A DNA stretch of 64,000 nucleotides from Candidatus Poribacteria bacterium (GTDB lineage Bacteria > Poribacteria > WGA-4E > PCPOR2b). The stretch covers positions 1 to 64,000 of the forward strand of contig PYIZ01000029.1 of assembly GCA_003635265.1 (NCBI GenBank), read 5' to 3'. The number at the start of each line of letters is the position of its first letter. Position 1 is the stretch's first letter. This document shows, piece after piece, positions 15,920 through 25,464 of the stretch. The notes beneath the pieces were generated by a model. The model was not told the DNA's origin, made no database searches, and worked only from the letters and a program-made list of their open reading frames with translations. Both the position numbers and the translations under genes were made by a program.

Positions 15920-15956
15920 AGAGCCTCCTTTTGCGTCATATTGAGCGCAGCGAAAT

Positions 15957-15970
15957 CCCGATAGATCGGG
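15957..15970. repeat. Dispersed palindrome CCCGATAGATCGGG (one mismatch)
   Basis: A copy of the recurrent palindrome in the 66-base gap between two co-oriented genes (alpha-galactosidase-like and HD hydrolase). In that position it could form a hairpin in a shared transcript and reduce read-through or protect the upstream message. Confidence 0.65.
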
Positions 15971-15985
15971 GCGTAAAGGGTCGTT

Positions 15986-18391
15986 TCATCCTGATGTTTT
16001 GGCAAATTGAACGCTGAACTGTACGAGCGCTGTGCTTGAATTGAATTCAATTTCATAGATCTGTCTGTCCCAGCGAAAGCGGTAGTCGGCACCGTAACAC
16101 GCGATTGCGGCGGGAGCGTAACCTTGAGGCACATGAATGAATAATGTCCCTTTGCTGCGCCTAGGGGGTTTACACACCACTAAAAAACTCTGGCTTCGCT
16201 TATCCCAGCCGGCGGATAGAACATCCACGGCACCCTGTGTGAGGTGGATATCTGTGGCGAGTAGTTGGGGGACATTCTGCTCTGCGCGTAGACACAGCAG
16301 TTTGACAGAGCGGGATGGAATATCGAACAATGTTACTCGCTCTCGGACATTTCCGAGGAATTCACGGTTCCAGAAATCGTGTACAAGATAATATCGGGAG
16401 CGATTTAAGCCGAGTGACTCCAAACTAAAATCGACATCTGCCTTTATGTCTGTCCAGTTGAAAATTCCAACGATATTGTAGGATTCGTAAACAGAGGTCA
16501 CGGGTAGATTCCAGATTTGCGGAATTTTGTTTTCATAAAGGTCAACAGGTATCGCGGAATCACCGATTAACGGAAAAATTTTGGCAAGCAACTCTGCTCG
16601 CTCCGGTTTGAGTGTCGTGAAGTCATCGCCACAAGTGACAACCCCGCCACTCATGCCTGCCAGTGTTATTGAAATAAGTGCTTCGTTCAGAGGCAGTGGC
16701 TCATTGATGGTTAGCGTGCCAAACTCATTTGTCCATGCGTTGCCATACATCGGAAGATGTGCCGCATGAGCATTGGCAATCGGTCCTAACCCTTGTGGAC
16801 TCTCCCAAGCCCCTTCGCCGATATAGCCACTATAACCTGAAGATGTTTCATTTAGCACAAAGTCTCCGATACTTGGACCCCGGCATGTATTACACGCTGC
16901 AAGCACAACCACCTTCTCATTTTCATCAATAATCTGGTTCAGTAGTTGTGCCCCAAGTCGATAAAGTTCAACAGCGGTGAGCGATGCGTCGTGTGCCACA
17001 AAGTTGTTCAGTTCCGTGAGCGGTCCTATCGCATATGCGAGTAAATCCGCTTTGACCAGATCGTATCCCCACTCATCAATCAATTTTCGGGTATTTTCAC
17101 GAATATGTGCTTGTGCTTCCGGTTGTGATACATCGAGTAGCGCAACCTCCCTCCCATCTTCCGGCAAAACGATGGAAGCAGGTTTCTTTTTGTCACGTTC
17201 TTGCAGAAAATACTCGGGATGCGTTTGCAGGAGTTTGGAGTTAACCGCTACACAAAACGGAGTGAATCGGATACCCGCTTTTAGTCCGTTGGCATGGATC
17301 TGGTCGGCGACCGCTTTCATCCCATTTGGGAATTTCTCCACATCCGCTTGATAGCTACCGATTGATGCTTCCCAACCCTTTCCAATCTGGAGGTACTCAA
17401 ATCCACCGGGAATCGAGGGATCAGCTAGTTGGTTTTTGGTAATCTGTTCAATCTGTTCGGAGATTTGCGCTGCGTTTACCGGTCCCTCCTCACTATCCTG
17501 AGAACACCAACCAGAGAAAACACGATTTAGCGATTTTGGTGTCACACGATGTCTGACCATCTCGGCGTAGTCATTGTATGCCTCCCAGCCCTGATGCGCG
17601 AAGTTCAGGTAAACAGGTTCAGCGTACACCTCCTCGCCTTGACGGCAGATATGGTTTTCACACTTATGGTAGAGTGCCCAGTGATTCACACCATGATTTT
17701 CTTCCTTACCCCGTTGCGTACCACCATCGTATCCCATTTGGACAGCAGACCACCATTTTTGAAAGCTCAAAAAGCCGAAGACGAGCGATCGATTGCTCTC
17801 CGTATCATAGAGAACTCCGTTGTAGCAGGAGGTGGTGGACGCATCTTCGTTGATGCGAAATCCGTCGTGAATCTCTTTAAGACCAGACGCTGTCGGTGTA
17901 TTCATGTCCAGAAAAGTATGATAGCCCGACGGTGCACCTCCTAAATAGACACCGCCTTTGGTGTTACCGTTGTGAGGGGAGACGTCAATCGTGGAAATCT
18001 GTTCTAACGAAATTGGTTTCTCATGGGTGTTTTTTACGCCAACGGTCAATACAACATAAGGCTTCTTGGGATAGCATTTCAGATAGAGGTGGGTCTGCAA
18101 TCCATGTCCTTCGGGTTGGTGCGAAAATGTAATTGGTTGGTAAACGCCAGATTCATCTTCGGTGGTAGGATTTGTAATAAACTCCGAACTTCCCGGATCC
18201 AATGTTGTTAGAACTGTCCCATCTTGCAAAATAATCTTTGTATATGCATCCCTGATGACGTTGTAGCCTGTTTTGTCGATGTAGTTCCAGGTTCCTTTGG
18301 AAAGATCAAAATTGATTTGGAATAGATTGTTTTTCGCGATGACCTGACTGCCTTGTCGGCTGATCGCCAGATCACCAGCTCCTTCTTGCAT
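15986..18391 (-). CDS. GH36-like alpha-galactosidase
   Basis: An 801-residue glycoside hydrolase of clan GH-D. An N-terminal beta-sandwich is followed by a TIM barrel: 'GGFEYLQIGKGWEASIGSY' and 'ANGLKAGIRFTPF' are barrel strands typical of GH36. 'DEWGYDLVKADLLAYAI' carries the likely nucleophile Asp449, and 'GGVVTCGDDFTTLKPERAELL' the region of the acid/base Asp. A C-terminal beta domain follows. No signal peptide is seen, so it may act in the cytoplasm on imported oligosaccharides. The start is placed at the ATG with GGAGG 10 bases upstream; an in-frame TTG at 18,529 would overlap the cupin gene and has no such site. It sits between cupin and HD genes on one strand. Confidence 0.78.
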   Translation of the reverse strand: MQEGAGDLAISRQGSQVIAKNNLFQINFDLSKGTWNYIDKTGYNVIRDAYTKIILQDGTVLTTLDPGSSEFITNPTTEDESGVYQPITFSHQPEGHGLQTHLYLKCYPKKPYVVLTVGVKNTHEKPISLEQISTIDVSPHNGNTKGGVYLGGAPSGYHTFLDMNTPTASGLKEIHDGFRINEDASTTSCYNGVLYDTESNRSLVFGFLSFQKWWSAVQMGYDGGTQRGKEENHGVNHWALYHKCENHICRQGEEVYAEPVYLNFAHQGWEAYNDYAEMVRHRVTPKSLNRVFSGWCSQDSEEGPVNAAQISEQIEQITKNQLADPSIPGGFEYLQIGKGWEASIGSYQADVEKFPNGMKAVADQIHANGLKAGIRFTPFCVAVNSKLLQTHPEYFLQERDKKKPASIVLPEDGREVALLDVSQPEAQAHIRENTRKLIDEWGYDLVKADLLAYAIGPLTELNNFVAHDASLTAVELYRLGAQLLNQIIDENEKVVVLAACNTCRGPSIGDFVLNETSSGYSGYIGEGAWESPQGLGPIANAHAAHLPMYGNAWTNEFGTLTINEPLPLNEALISITLAGMSGGVVTCGDDFTTLKPERAELLAKIFPLIGDSAIPVDLYENKIPQIWNLPVTSVYESYNIVGIFNWTDIKADVDFSLESLGLNRSRYYLVHDFWNREFLGNVRERVTLFDIPSRSVKLLCLRAEQNVPQLLATDIHLTQGAVDVLSAGWDKRSQSFLVVCKPPRRSKGTLFIHVPQGYAPAAIACYGADYRFRWDRQIYEIEFNSSTALVQFSVQFAKTSG

Positions 18392-18507
18392 CTGTAGTAT
18401 GCCTCCATACGTGAAACATGAAATGTAATTGGATAAGTTTGACAGACGTTGAGGCAAATTTATCTCAAAATTATGAGTCTGTTCCCCTATTTCTATTCTC
18501 TGATTGC

Positions 18508-19233
18508 CTATTTTGCTAACGCCCAACAATGAAGCAGTGTGGTCGATTCGCTGCCAGTCTGTGATAACGAGAAGGTATCTTCAGGGTTGAGAAAGATCAC
18601 ATCTCTCAAGCCAAGCGTCGATGTTTCTCCATTCGTTTGTACTGTTGCACCTCCACCAATCAGCACATAAATTGATTCTGCGCCGATGGGTTCATGTGTG
18701 AATGCTTCGCCTGCATTGAGTTGGACGTAATCGAGCGAGAGATGTTGACTCCCTTTCTCCGGTGAAACAACACTGCGCCAGTCTCCCGATTTACCGAACA
18801 CCGGTCCTGCTTTTGCCATCGAAATCACTTGTACGCCGCTTCGGTGCCCCAGTTCCGGTTTGGGTGAATCGTTGGGGTGATCCCGTTCACCGCGATACAG
18901 CGCCATATCCGGTGGGGATTGGAAACTGATGAGCCGCGCCGGCTGGTCTGTCGTATTGACGGTGCCGTGAACCTCGCGCGCCGGCACGAAGATGCCATCG
19001 CCCGCAATAATCGGCGTGTAAACATCTCCCTGCCGGATATGGCCACCGCCCTCAAGTACCACAATCATATCCTCCGATTCGTCGTGGAGGTGCTGTGTGA
19101 ACTCTTGACCGGGGGCGTGTTGGCCGTGATTGAGGGTTATCTGTGTGGCTCCCATATCAGGGTGGACGACCCGCCAGTTTTTTCCCTTGCCCATCCGGAA
19201 GGGCGTTCCTGATTCGAGATTAAGAATTTGCAT
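18508..19233 (-). CDS. Double cupin protein
   Basis: A 241-residue bicupin. The first cupin has 'APGQEFTQHLHDESEDMIVVLEG' with a metal-binding His/Glu set and 'DGIFVPAREVHGTVNTTD'; the second, weaker one spans about residues 135-235 ('NAGEAFTHEPIGAESIYVLIGG'). Cupins of this kind are small-molecule isomerases or dioxygenases or simply bind sugars. The start is the ATG preceded by AGGAGA; the longer in-frame extension has no site and would overlap the ATPase gene. It lies upstream of the GH36 gene on the same strand, so a role in handling the released sugar is possible. Confidence 0.75.
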   Translation of the reverse strand: MQILNLESGTPFRMGKGKNWRVVHPDMGATQITLNHGQHAPGQEFTQHLHDESEDMIVVLEGGGHIRQGDVYTPIIAGDGIFVPAREVHGTVNTTDQPARLISFQSPPDMALYRGERDHPNDSPKPELGHRSGVQVISMAKAGPVFGKSGDWRSVVSPEKGSQHLSLDYVQLNAGEAFTHEPIGAESIYVLIGGGATVQTNGETSTLGLRDVIFLNPEDTFSLSQTGSESTTLLHCWALAK

Positions 19234-19352
19234 AAAGACTCTCCTGTTCTGATTCTTCTCGCAAGTGCCAAGATTCAATTCGGATTTGGTAAAGTTGATA
19301 TGCCAAGGGGATAGGTAAATTTTCTCACCATAGGTGCTATTTTTGCGACAGG

Positions 19353-20933
19353 CTACATTCCCCAAACCGTGATTGCTGTTCCTTGATGGCTTGCTGACCG
19401 ACGAAAAACCTTCTCCGCCCACGCCTTATCCGCATCTCGGTCAAAGATTACCAGATGTCCCTCTTCTGTATCGCAGCTATCCATATATGCCCGTGTCTGG
19501 GAAAGTCCTTCTTCCAGCGTTTTCTCAAAAGCACCGTAACGGATTTTGAGTTCGATGACCGATTTTTGGACACCCCCCGGATACGGCCAAATCACCAGTA
19601 GGTCCGTTCGCCTCCGTCCAAGTCCGTACTCCCTTTCCACACGCCCCCCACTGTTGACAATCCGTTGCAAAAACGCCTGCATCAGCAACTGTGGGCCCGC
19701 CTCCTTGTAATCGAAACGCTGTATCCAGCTTTCGGAATGTTCCCGAAAAAACTGCTGAAAAGCAGAAAGAAGTTTGTCTATATCAAGCCGCCCATCCGTC
19801 TGAATATACCACGCGGGTTGATGCGTGATGGTCAATTGGGTGCTAAAGGTGAGCTCTCTAGGAATAATTTCCTGATAGATTTGATTGGCGATGTTCAACT
19901 GCCCTTCGTCTGTCTGTATTAATCCAAGATCGCGCACATACTGAACATCGTCTGTGGCAATGCGATTCGGATCATCCATTCCTGCCAAGATCGGCTCGAT
20001 TACCTGTCGAACACGCTCTTCAGACAGCTTATCCACTAGTTGGTCAATATGCGTCTCACGTCGTAAAATGAGTTGTTCCTTGGCTTGTACTACCATCTCG
20101 GCGGTAATGGTTTCTGTGCGATCGCGATTCGCTTTCATCTTGAAACAAACTTCATAGGCGAGGGCATTGACCAACCAGGGCTGGCCATGCGTCAGTTCCC
20201 AAACGAGAAAACGGGCGGCCTTCTCAAACACCTGTCCAGTCTCTTCGGTATGCTGATTGAGAAGGGTTTCCACTTCTGTGTGGCTAAAGTCTCCTAGGCG
20301 CAACGATTCCGCTTTAACGTTAAATGCGCTGCCACCTGTGATAATGGTTCTCTCTTTCTCCGAATGGATTCGATAATCGCGCACATCTCGCACACCGCAG
20401 AGCAGGATGCTTTGTGGAAACGACGCCGGCCGCTTGAAATACCCGGCTCGCAGTTGTCGCAAAACGGCAATTAACGTATCACCGATCAGCGAATCAATTT
20501 CATCGATCAGAAGAACAAGCGGTTTTGGGGACACTTGCGTCCAGCGAGTTAGTATCTCGTTGAGAGCCGCATGTGCTCCATTTTTTTTTAGAATCTCTGG
20601 CCAAATATCTTCCACAAACCCCTCGCCCAAGAAATCCCGCGCCATGGAAGCCATCTCACTTAAAATTGCTTGCATTCCTCGCCTGACGTTCTCTCGGGCC
20701 GATTGTCCCCCTTCGACGTTGACATATAAGCATCGGTATTTTCCCTGTTGATTAACCTTATCCATCAATGCCAGCAGACAAGTAGTCTTACCGGTCTGTC
20801 TTGGGGCATGTAGTACAAAATATTTCTTCTGGTCAATGAGGAGCAGGATTTCCTCCAGATCCCATCGGGTCAGCGGTGGTAAACAATAATGATCTTCACT
20901 CCGGACAGGCCCTGCCGTATTAAAAAAACGCAT
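19353..20933 (-). CDS. AAA ATPase with C-terminal PD-(D/E)XK nuclease-like domain
   Basis: A 526-residue protein. The N-terminal half is a STAND/AAA-type ATPase: Walker A 'APRQTGKTT' (43-51), Walker B 'PLVLLIDEIDSLI' (138-150), and a sensor region 'QSILLCGVRDVRDY'. The C-terminal part has 'GRRRTDLLVIWPY' and 'KSVIELKIRYG', matching the D...ExK core of PD-(D/E)XK nucleases. This architecture is common in Cyanobacteria, Poribacteria and other large genomes and is of unknown function; it is often multicopy and may be linked to defence or mobile elements. The ATG follows GGAGG, 24 bases after the nucleotidyltransferase stop. Confidence 0.8.
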   Translation of the reverse strand: MRFFNTAGPVRSEDHYCLPPLTRWDLEEILLLIDQKKYFVLHAPRQTGKTTCLLALMDKVNQQGKYRCLYVNVEGGQSARENVRRGMQAILSEMASMARDFLGEGFVEDIWPEILKKNGAHAALNEILTRWTQVSPKPLVLLIDEIDSLIGDTLIAVLRQLRAGYFKRPASFPQSILLCGVRDVRDYRIHSEKERTIITGGSAFNVKAESLRLGDFSHTEVETLLNQHTEETGQVFEKAARFLVWELTHGQPWLVNALAYEVCFKMKANRDRTETITAEMVVQAKEQLILRRETHIDQLVDKLSEERVRQVIEPILAGMDDPNRIATDDVQYVRDLGLIQTDEGQLNIANQIYQEIIPRELTFSTQLTITHQPAWYIQTDGRLDIDKLLSAFQQFFREHSESWIQRFDYKEAGPQLLMQAFLQRIVNSGGRVEREYGLGRRRTDLLVIWPYPGGVQKSVIELKIRYGAFEKTLEEGLSQTRAYMDSCDTEEGHLVIFDRDADKAWAEKVFRRSASHQGTAITVWGM

Positions 20934-20957
20934 CCGGAACCTCCTCTCATTTTTTCC

Positions 20958-21704
20958 CTACCACACTTCATTAGCAATCTCATAATCCTGCGTGGTGTCA
21001 ATCTCGTAATACCCACCGGCAATATCTACCTTGTGAATTTCCACACCCTGCTCAATCATCTCCTGAAAGAGTTGGATCAGATATGCTTTCTGTACAGAGG
21101 CTGCTCCCTGAAAAGGCGTACCATCATATTCATGAGAAACTCGATGGAAATGGTCTCGTAGAAGACCTGCCCCGCGCTGGCTAAATTTTGCGACGCCGAT
21201 ATACTCACCGTGTGCAGCTTCAGGTGCTATATCACGACTGATTCTTGTGACACGCGCTCCTTCTACGAGGACTTTTTCACCATCATCTTCGGGATGAAGT
21301 GTGCGCGCCGTGTAACGTTCTCGCCAAGCGGTATCGACAACAAGCGTGATGTCGTGAGGGGTGTCCATCAACTGCTGCGTCACCCAAGGGCGATAGATGA
21401 TGTCCGCATAGGTGCAGGCAAACGGTTCGTTCATTTCGGCTTCGGCGCAAAAGAGCGAGACTAAGATATTATTCTGCTGCCAATCGGTGTTGTGGTAGAA
21501 GCGGAAAGCAGGGTAATCGCCCTGAATACGTTGAATCTGATACCCACCGACGAAGACAATATCCTTCACATTTGCTGCACACCACGCTTCGAGTATCCAA
21601 TCAAGGATGCGTTTACCTTTAACCGCTGCGAAACACTTAGGCGTATCCTCTGTCAATGGCATGAGCCGTCTGCCACGTCCAGCACCGATAATAATTGTCT
21701 TCAT
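20958..21704 (-). CDS. Sugar/choline-phosphate nucleotidyltransferase-like protein
   Basis: A 248-residue NTP-transferase starting 'MKTIIIGAGRGRRLMPLTE', the nucleotide-binding G-x-G-x-R signature, followed by 'TPKCFAAVKGKRILDWIL'. 'CTYADIIY' supplies the metal-binding Asp, and 'GGYYEIDTTQDYEIA' is the typical end of phosphocholine cytidylyltransferase-like (LicC-like) enzymes. It probably makes an activated sugar or choline phosphate for a surface polymer. The ATG follows AAGGAG. It is the first gene of a minus-strand group leading into the ATPase, and no dedicated partner such as a kinase or transferase is adjacent. Confidence 0.78.
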   Translation of the reverse strand: MKTIIIGAGRGRRLMPLTEDTPKCFAAVKGKRILDWILEAWCAANVKDIVFVGGYQIQRIQGDYPAFRFYHNTDWQQNNILVSLFCAEAEMNEPFACTYADIIYRPWVTQQLMDTPHDITLVVDTAWRERYTARTLHPEDDGEKVLVEGARVTRISRDIAPEAAHGEYIGVAKFSQRGAGLLRDHFHRVSHEYDGTPFQGAASVQKAYLIQLFQEMIEQGVEIHKVDIAGGYYEIDTTQDYEIANEVW

Positions 21705-21862
21705 TTATGCCAATCTCCTTAATTATATTTTACACGACTGCACCCCGATCGTAAATCTTTTTTTCGGCGGTTCTGGATCGTTTTTTCCGTTTTCCTTTTG
21801 AAAACAGTATGTTAAAATACAACAACCTAGCCAAACTATCGAAACTAGCAAGGAGACTTTTT

Positions 21863-22756
21863 ATGTCAAACGTTAATCCCTTCAAACAGTCCGGACAGTG
21901 GTATCGCGGCAATACTCACAGCCATAGTACCGAGTCGGACGGAAGACTGCCGATGGCAGACCGCTTTGCAGCTTATCGCGAAGCAGGTTACGATTTCTTG
22001 GTGCTGACTGACCATCGAAAGGTCAACGATGTTTCTGCTCACAGTAGAGATGGCTTCTTGGCGATTTCTGGTAGTGAAGTCCATCCCAACAATCCTTATG
22101 GCGGCGACACATATCATATCGTCGGTATAAATCTCCATGAGCGCATCAATTGCGCGGAGATGCATCCCAACGCTGTAATCGAGGAGATCAAGCGGCAGGG
22201 CGGCGAGGCGGTGCTCTGCCATCCCTACTGGTGTGGACATACGCTGCTCGATTATCTACCGCTGAGTGGATACTTTGCGGTTGAGGTCTACAACGATACG
22301 TGCATGGGTATCGGCAAGGGCTTTTCCGAGCAGGCTTGGGACGATTTACTGGACAAGGCAGGTCGCCCCGTTTTCGGCATCGCTGCCGATGACGCCCACG
22401 GTACAGAACATGACTGTTTCCACGGCTGGGTCATGGTGAAGGCACCTGAACTCACCACCGATGCGATTATGACAGGATTTCGTACCGGTGCTTTCTATTC
22501 GACCCTCGGACCGGAGATAATCGATCTGGACGTGGTGGACGAAGGCGAAGAGAAAAAGAGCGTTTCTGTCAAATGTTCGCCCGCACAATCCATTGTGTTC
22601 AAAGCCCAGCGCAGTCGTGGAAAGCGCATCGTTGCCCCCGAAGGTGAGGTGCTGACTGAGGGAACGTATGAACTGCCGAGCGGCATCCACTACGTTCGCG
22701 TCGAGATTACCGATGAGACCGGCAAGAAGGCGTGGTCAAATCCGTTTTTCTTTTAA
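21863..22756 (+). CDS. PHP-domain metal-dependent phosphoesterase-like protein
   Basis: A 297-residue PHP protein. Metal-ligand motifs in order are 'NTHSHSTESDGRLP' (HxH), 'FLVLTDHRK' (DH), 'GSEVHP' (E.H), 'AVLCHPYW' (H) and 'GIAADDAHG' (D.H), the full PHP set. Family members hydrolyse phosphoesters or act in unknown small-molecule pathways; this lacks a polymerase domain. The start is the ATG with AAGGAG 7 bases upstream. The C-terminal 70 residues form a small beta domain ('GTYELPSGIHYVRVEI'). It precedes a Gfo/Idh/MocA gene on the same strand by 150 bases, which suggests a sugar-related context. Confidence 0.82.
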   Translation: MSNVNPFKQSGQWYRGNTHSHSTESDGRLPMADRFAAYREAGYDFLVLTDHRKVNDVSAHSRDGFLAISGSEVHPNNPYGGDTYHIVGINLHERINCAEMHPNAVIEEIKRQGGEAVLCHPYWCGHTLLDYLPLSGYFAVEVYNDTCMGIGKGFSEQAWDDLLDKAGRPVFGIAADDAHGTEHDCFHGWVMVKAPELTTDAIMTGFRTGAFYSTLGPEIIDLDVVDEGEEKKSVSVKCSPAQSIVFKAQRSRGKRIVAPEGEVLTEGTYELPSGIHYVRVEITDETGKKAWSNPFFF

Positions 22757-22907
22757 GTTCGGTTTGTGATGTTTAACGCGTACCGGTGATTGCCTCCCGT
22801 TTCCACAACGGATATGGGTAGGCAGTCACCCTATGCCGCTTAAAGGGTAGATTGATAATGGTGCGCACAAACGGATAGGGTCTAGCAAAGGAGGAGGAAG
22901 TTACACA

Positions 22908-23882
22908 ATGGCGGATCTGAAAGTCGGTGTTATTGGCTGCGGTGGGCACGCGCAGGGTCACTTTGCGATGATTAAAGATGAACCCCGGATGCAGCTCATC
23001 TCAGTCGCAGAAATCGACGACCAGCGACTGGAGCGGGCAAAACTTAACCATGAACCCGAATCTGCGTTCAGCGATTACCGCGAGATGCTAGATCAGGTCG
23101 ACCTAGATGTCGTCTATATTGTAACTATGCCCGGTCATCTGCTGCCAATCGTGGTGGAGTGTTTGGGACGCGATCTACATACATCGGTCGAGAAATCACC
23201 GGGGATGAACGTCGGAGAAACACAGCAGATGCTCGACGCTGCCCGCAAGAGTAAGGGCAAAGCGATTCTGTCTGTCAACCGCCGTTACAAGCCGGAGGTG
23301 CTGGCGGTGCGGAAGTTACTGCAAGAGCGCGGCGGAGCGGTACAGGTGGCAGCGAACTATCATAAACCACCATCGGGCTTGCAGGTTCCAGGTCGCAAGG
23401 AAGTTGCGCCGCCGGAGATTATCTGCGATGCGATTCACCATGTCGATCTACTCCGCTGGATGGCGGGACGTGCGCCAACTGAAGCGGCAACCGCCGTGGA
23501 GGTTTACGGTCATTCGTGGCACGGCAAACGGGGAGGCACACCCCGCTACAACGCCGTCATCGCCTTTGACAACGGCTGCCGCGGCACGATGATGAGCCAC
23601 TACGGAGTCGGCTACCGGATTCAGTCGGCGGAGGTCCACACCGAAGATATGTCAGCATATCTCGACCTGACACGCGTACCGAAAATCACCCTTTACTTGG
23701 ATGGAGCACTGTGCGAGGAGCCGCTTGACCTCGACGCTGTCGGTGGACCCGACTTCAACGAGACGCGCCATTTCGCCGACTGCATCCTGAACGACACCAC
23801 CCCTTGGAGTCCGCTGGAGGAGGCGGTGAAGACGATGGAACTGTGCGAAGCCATTGAGCGAGGACATCGGGGGAGGCTTTAA
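22908..23882 (+). CDS. Gfo/Idh/MocA family oxidoreductase (copy A)
   Basis: A 324-residue NAD(P)-dependent oxidoreductase. The N-terminal Rossmann fold reads 'KVGVIGCGGHAQGHFAMI'; 'VEKSPGMNV' corresponds to the EKP-type motif but with Ser in place of Pro; 'DAIHHVDLLRWMAG' is the catalytic region with the conserved D..HH.D pattern. Such enzymes oxidise or epimerise sugars, inositols and sugar acids; the substrate cannot be told. AGGAGGAGG precedes the ATG. The sequence is more GC-rich than its surroundings. It follows the PHP gene in the same orientation. Confidence 0.85.
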   Translation: MADLKVGVIGCGGHAQGHFAMIKDEPRMQLISVAEIDDQRLERAKLNHEPESAFSDYREMLDQVDLDVVYIVTMPGHLLPIVVECLGRDLHTSVEKSPGMNVGETQQMLDAARKSKGKAILSVNRRYKPEVLAVRKLLQERGGAVQVAANYHKPPSGLQVPGRKEVAPPEIICDAIHHVDLLRWMAGRAPTEAATAVEVYGHSWHGKRGGTPRYNAVIAFDNGCRGTMMSHYGVGYRIQSAEVHTEDMSAYLDLTRVPKITLYLDGALCEEPLDLDAVGGPDFNETRHFADCILNDTTPWSPLEEAVKTMELCEAIERGHRGRL

Positions 23883-23979
23883 TCCGGATTCGGTTTAACA
23901 ATAAGAGCTGTAGGAGGGATTTCCGAATCCCGACTTCCGACTCAAACGACGAGAACACCGAAAACTAAATAGCCCTAGT

Positions 23980-25365
23980 TTAACGAGATAACCGATCGAG
24001 CACATTTTGTGTGATGCGCTCCACAATCGGATCACCGCCTTGTAGTCCGTGTGCCCAATCGGTTGTAGCGGCGGTGAAAACAGTTCCGCCACGGGTATAA
24101 ACCCCCATTGTCGCTGCGCCAGTGCGGCCTCTATCCCAACGTTCGTACCACTCACAGTCGTCGGGATGCCATCGTACCGGGGCAGTACAGAGAATGAGGA
24201 AGCTATCGGGAGTGCCATCCCGATGCGTTGGGGCAGGGAGTCCGTCCACAATTTTTAGTTCGCAACCGTCACACTCGTAGCCCACGATGGTGTGCATACC
24301 ACCGAAGGTATCTCCCTGCTTGAGATCTGTTCCTTCAAAAATCCAATGATCCGGGCGATGCACTGTGTATTCGCCTAAACCATCCATGAATTGACCGTGG
24401 CTGAGGTGGTAGCCGCCGTAGAGAAAACCAACACCGGTCAATTCGTTTTCAGGGCGACCGACGAGGTAATGACTCCACAGGGTACTCAAGGTTCGATAAT
24501 CGCCTGTCTTGTAAATGGGGTCCATATTGTACCACTGCTTCCAGCAGGTCAAGGCGCGTCCTTCGTCTTCAGGACGGACTTGCCAGCAGACCGAATTTCC
24601 GCTAAAAAACGCCGCATTCCCACCGTCAGCGATGAATGCCTCTAGGTTGTCCCGCATCCCTCCAGACCAGTATTCATCGTGACCGACGCTCAACACCAGT
24701 CGATATCCCTTCAAGATTTCCGGGTGAAATTCAAGATCGCTGTTGGCGGCGCAATCGAGTGTGTAACCATTTTGTTCCGCCCATTCTACAAAGAACGACT
24801 CCCATCTGCTAAAAAGTCCTGCCATCGGCCGATCGAAAGAGATACGATGCCCTTGTACGTTGTTATGACCGTGATAACCGTAGACACTATATCCGCCCCA
24901 ATTGTTGTAGGCGTTATAGGTGTTTGTCGCCAGTTGTAGCAGGATCTTTGTGTCACGTCCCGGCTGTGGAGATCGCACGATGAAGTGCATCATTCCTTCG
25001 GCGGTTCGACGGTTTCTGTACGTGAAACCTCCACCGTTATCCTCCACTCGCATTGACACTTCGTAGTATCCGCTCTGCCATGTATCCGGCACACGCAGCT
25101 TGAAACTCGTGGGCCAGCGGCAGCCGTACGACGATGCATCTTCTGGAACTGGATACGCAGATCCGGGGAGTTCTTTCTCGCTCCAAACCACCTCACGGGT
25201 TGCACCGACGCGCACAATTTCCAATGAATATTCCGATGCGCCGGTGGAAATATGAAACCCGATCTCGTCGCCCGGTGCATAGCTGAGTTGGTCGGTGTAC
25301 CCTTCGATATAAAGTGGGCGCAACTGTGTCTCTGAAAAACCTAACTGCGCCTTATATGCTTCCAT
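23980..25365 (-). CDS. N,N-dimethylformamidase large-subunit-like protein
   Basis: A 461-residue protein resembling the large (beta) subunit of N,N-dimethylformamidase: an N-terminal beta-sandwich ('SYAPGDEIGFHISTGASEYS', 'ESGYYEVSMRVED'-like region), then an alpha/beta part with 'NTYNAYNNWGGYSVYGYHG', 'VLSVGHDEYWSGGMRDNLE' and 'GGNAAFFSGNSVCWQVR'. The known enzyme hydrolyses dimethylformamide using mononuclear iron and needs a small subunit; none is adjacent, so the substrate here may be different. The start is the ATG preceded by AAGGAG. The longer in-frame start at 25,458 is excluded because it would include the terminator of the upstream gene. Confidence 0.75.
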   Translation of the reverse strand: MEAYKAQLGFSETQLRPLYIEGYTDQLSYAPGDEIGFHISTGASEYSLEIVRVGATREVVWSEKELPGSAYPVPEDASSYGCRWPTSFKLRVPDTWQSGYYEVSMRVEDNGGGFTYRNRRTAEGMMHFIVRSPQPGRDTKILLQLATNTYNAYNNWGGYSVYGYHGHNNVQGHRISFDRPMAGLFSRWESFFVEWAEQNGYTLDCAANSDLEFHPEILKGYRLVLSVGHDEYWSGGMRDNLEAFIADGGNAAFFSGNSVCWQVRPEDEGRALTCWKQWYNMDPIYKTGDYRTLSTLWSHYLVGRPENELTGVGFLYGGYHLSHGQFMDGLGEYTVHRPDHWIFEGTDLKQGDTFGGMHTIVGYECDGCELKIVDGLPAPTHRDGTPDSFLILCTAPVRWHPDDCEWYERWDRGRTGAATMGVYTRGGTVFTAATTDWAHGLQGGDPIVERITQNVLDRLSR

Positions 25366-25391
25366 ACAGATCTCCTTCTTAGCTGTGGGGG

Positions 25392-25432
25392 CAATAAAAA
25401 AAGCAGCCAAGTGAATGGCTGCTTTTTTATTG
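25392..25432 (-). terminator. Rho-independent terminator after the DUF4159 gene
   Basis: Read on the minus strand, the stem GCAGCCA/TGGCTGC with a 6-base loop is flanked by A- and T-runs that extend it to about 17 pairs with one bulge, and the T-run completes a classic terminator. It lies 33 bases beyond the stop of the gene at 25,465-26,943 and upstream of the dimethylformamidase-like gene, so these are separate transcripts. The flanking A-run makes it potentially bidirectional. Confidence 0.85.
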
Positions 25433-25464
25433 CTTGATTCGAGAGGTGTCCAAATCAACAGATT

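Noticed and set aside
25366-25458. A longer start for the dimethylformamidase-like gene.
   Set aside because: The extension would be encoded by the rho-independent terminator of the upstream gene; the ATG at 25,365 has a good ribosome site.
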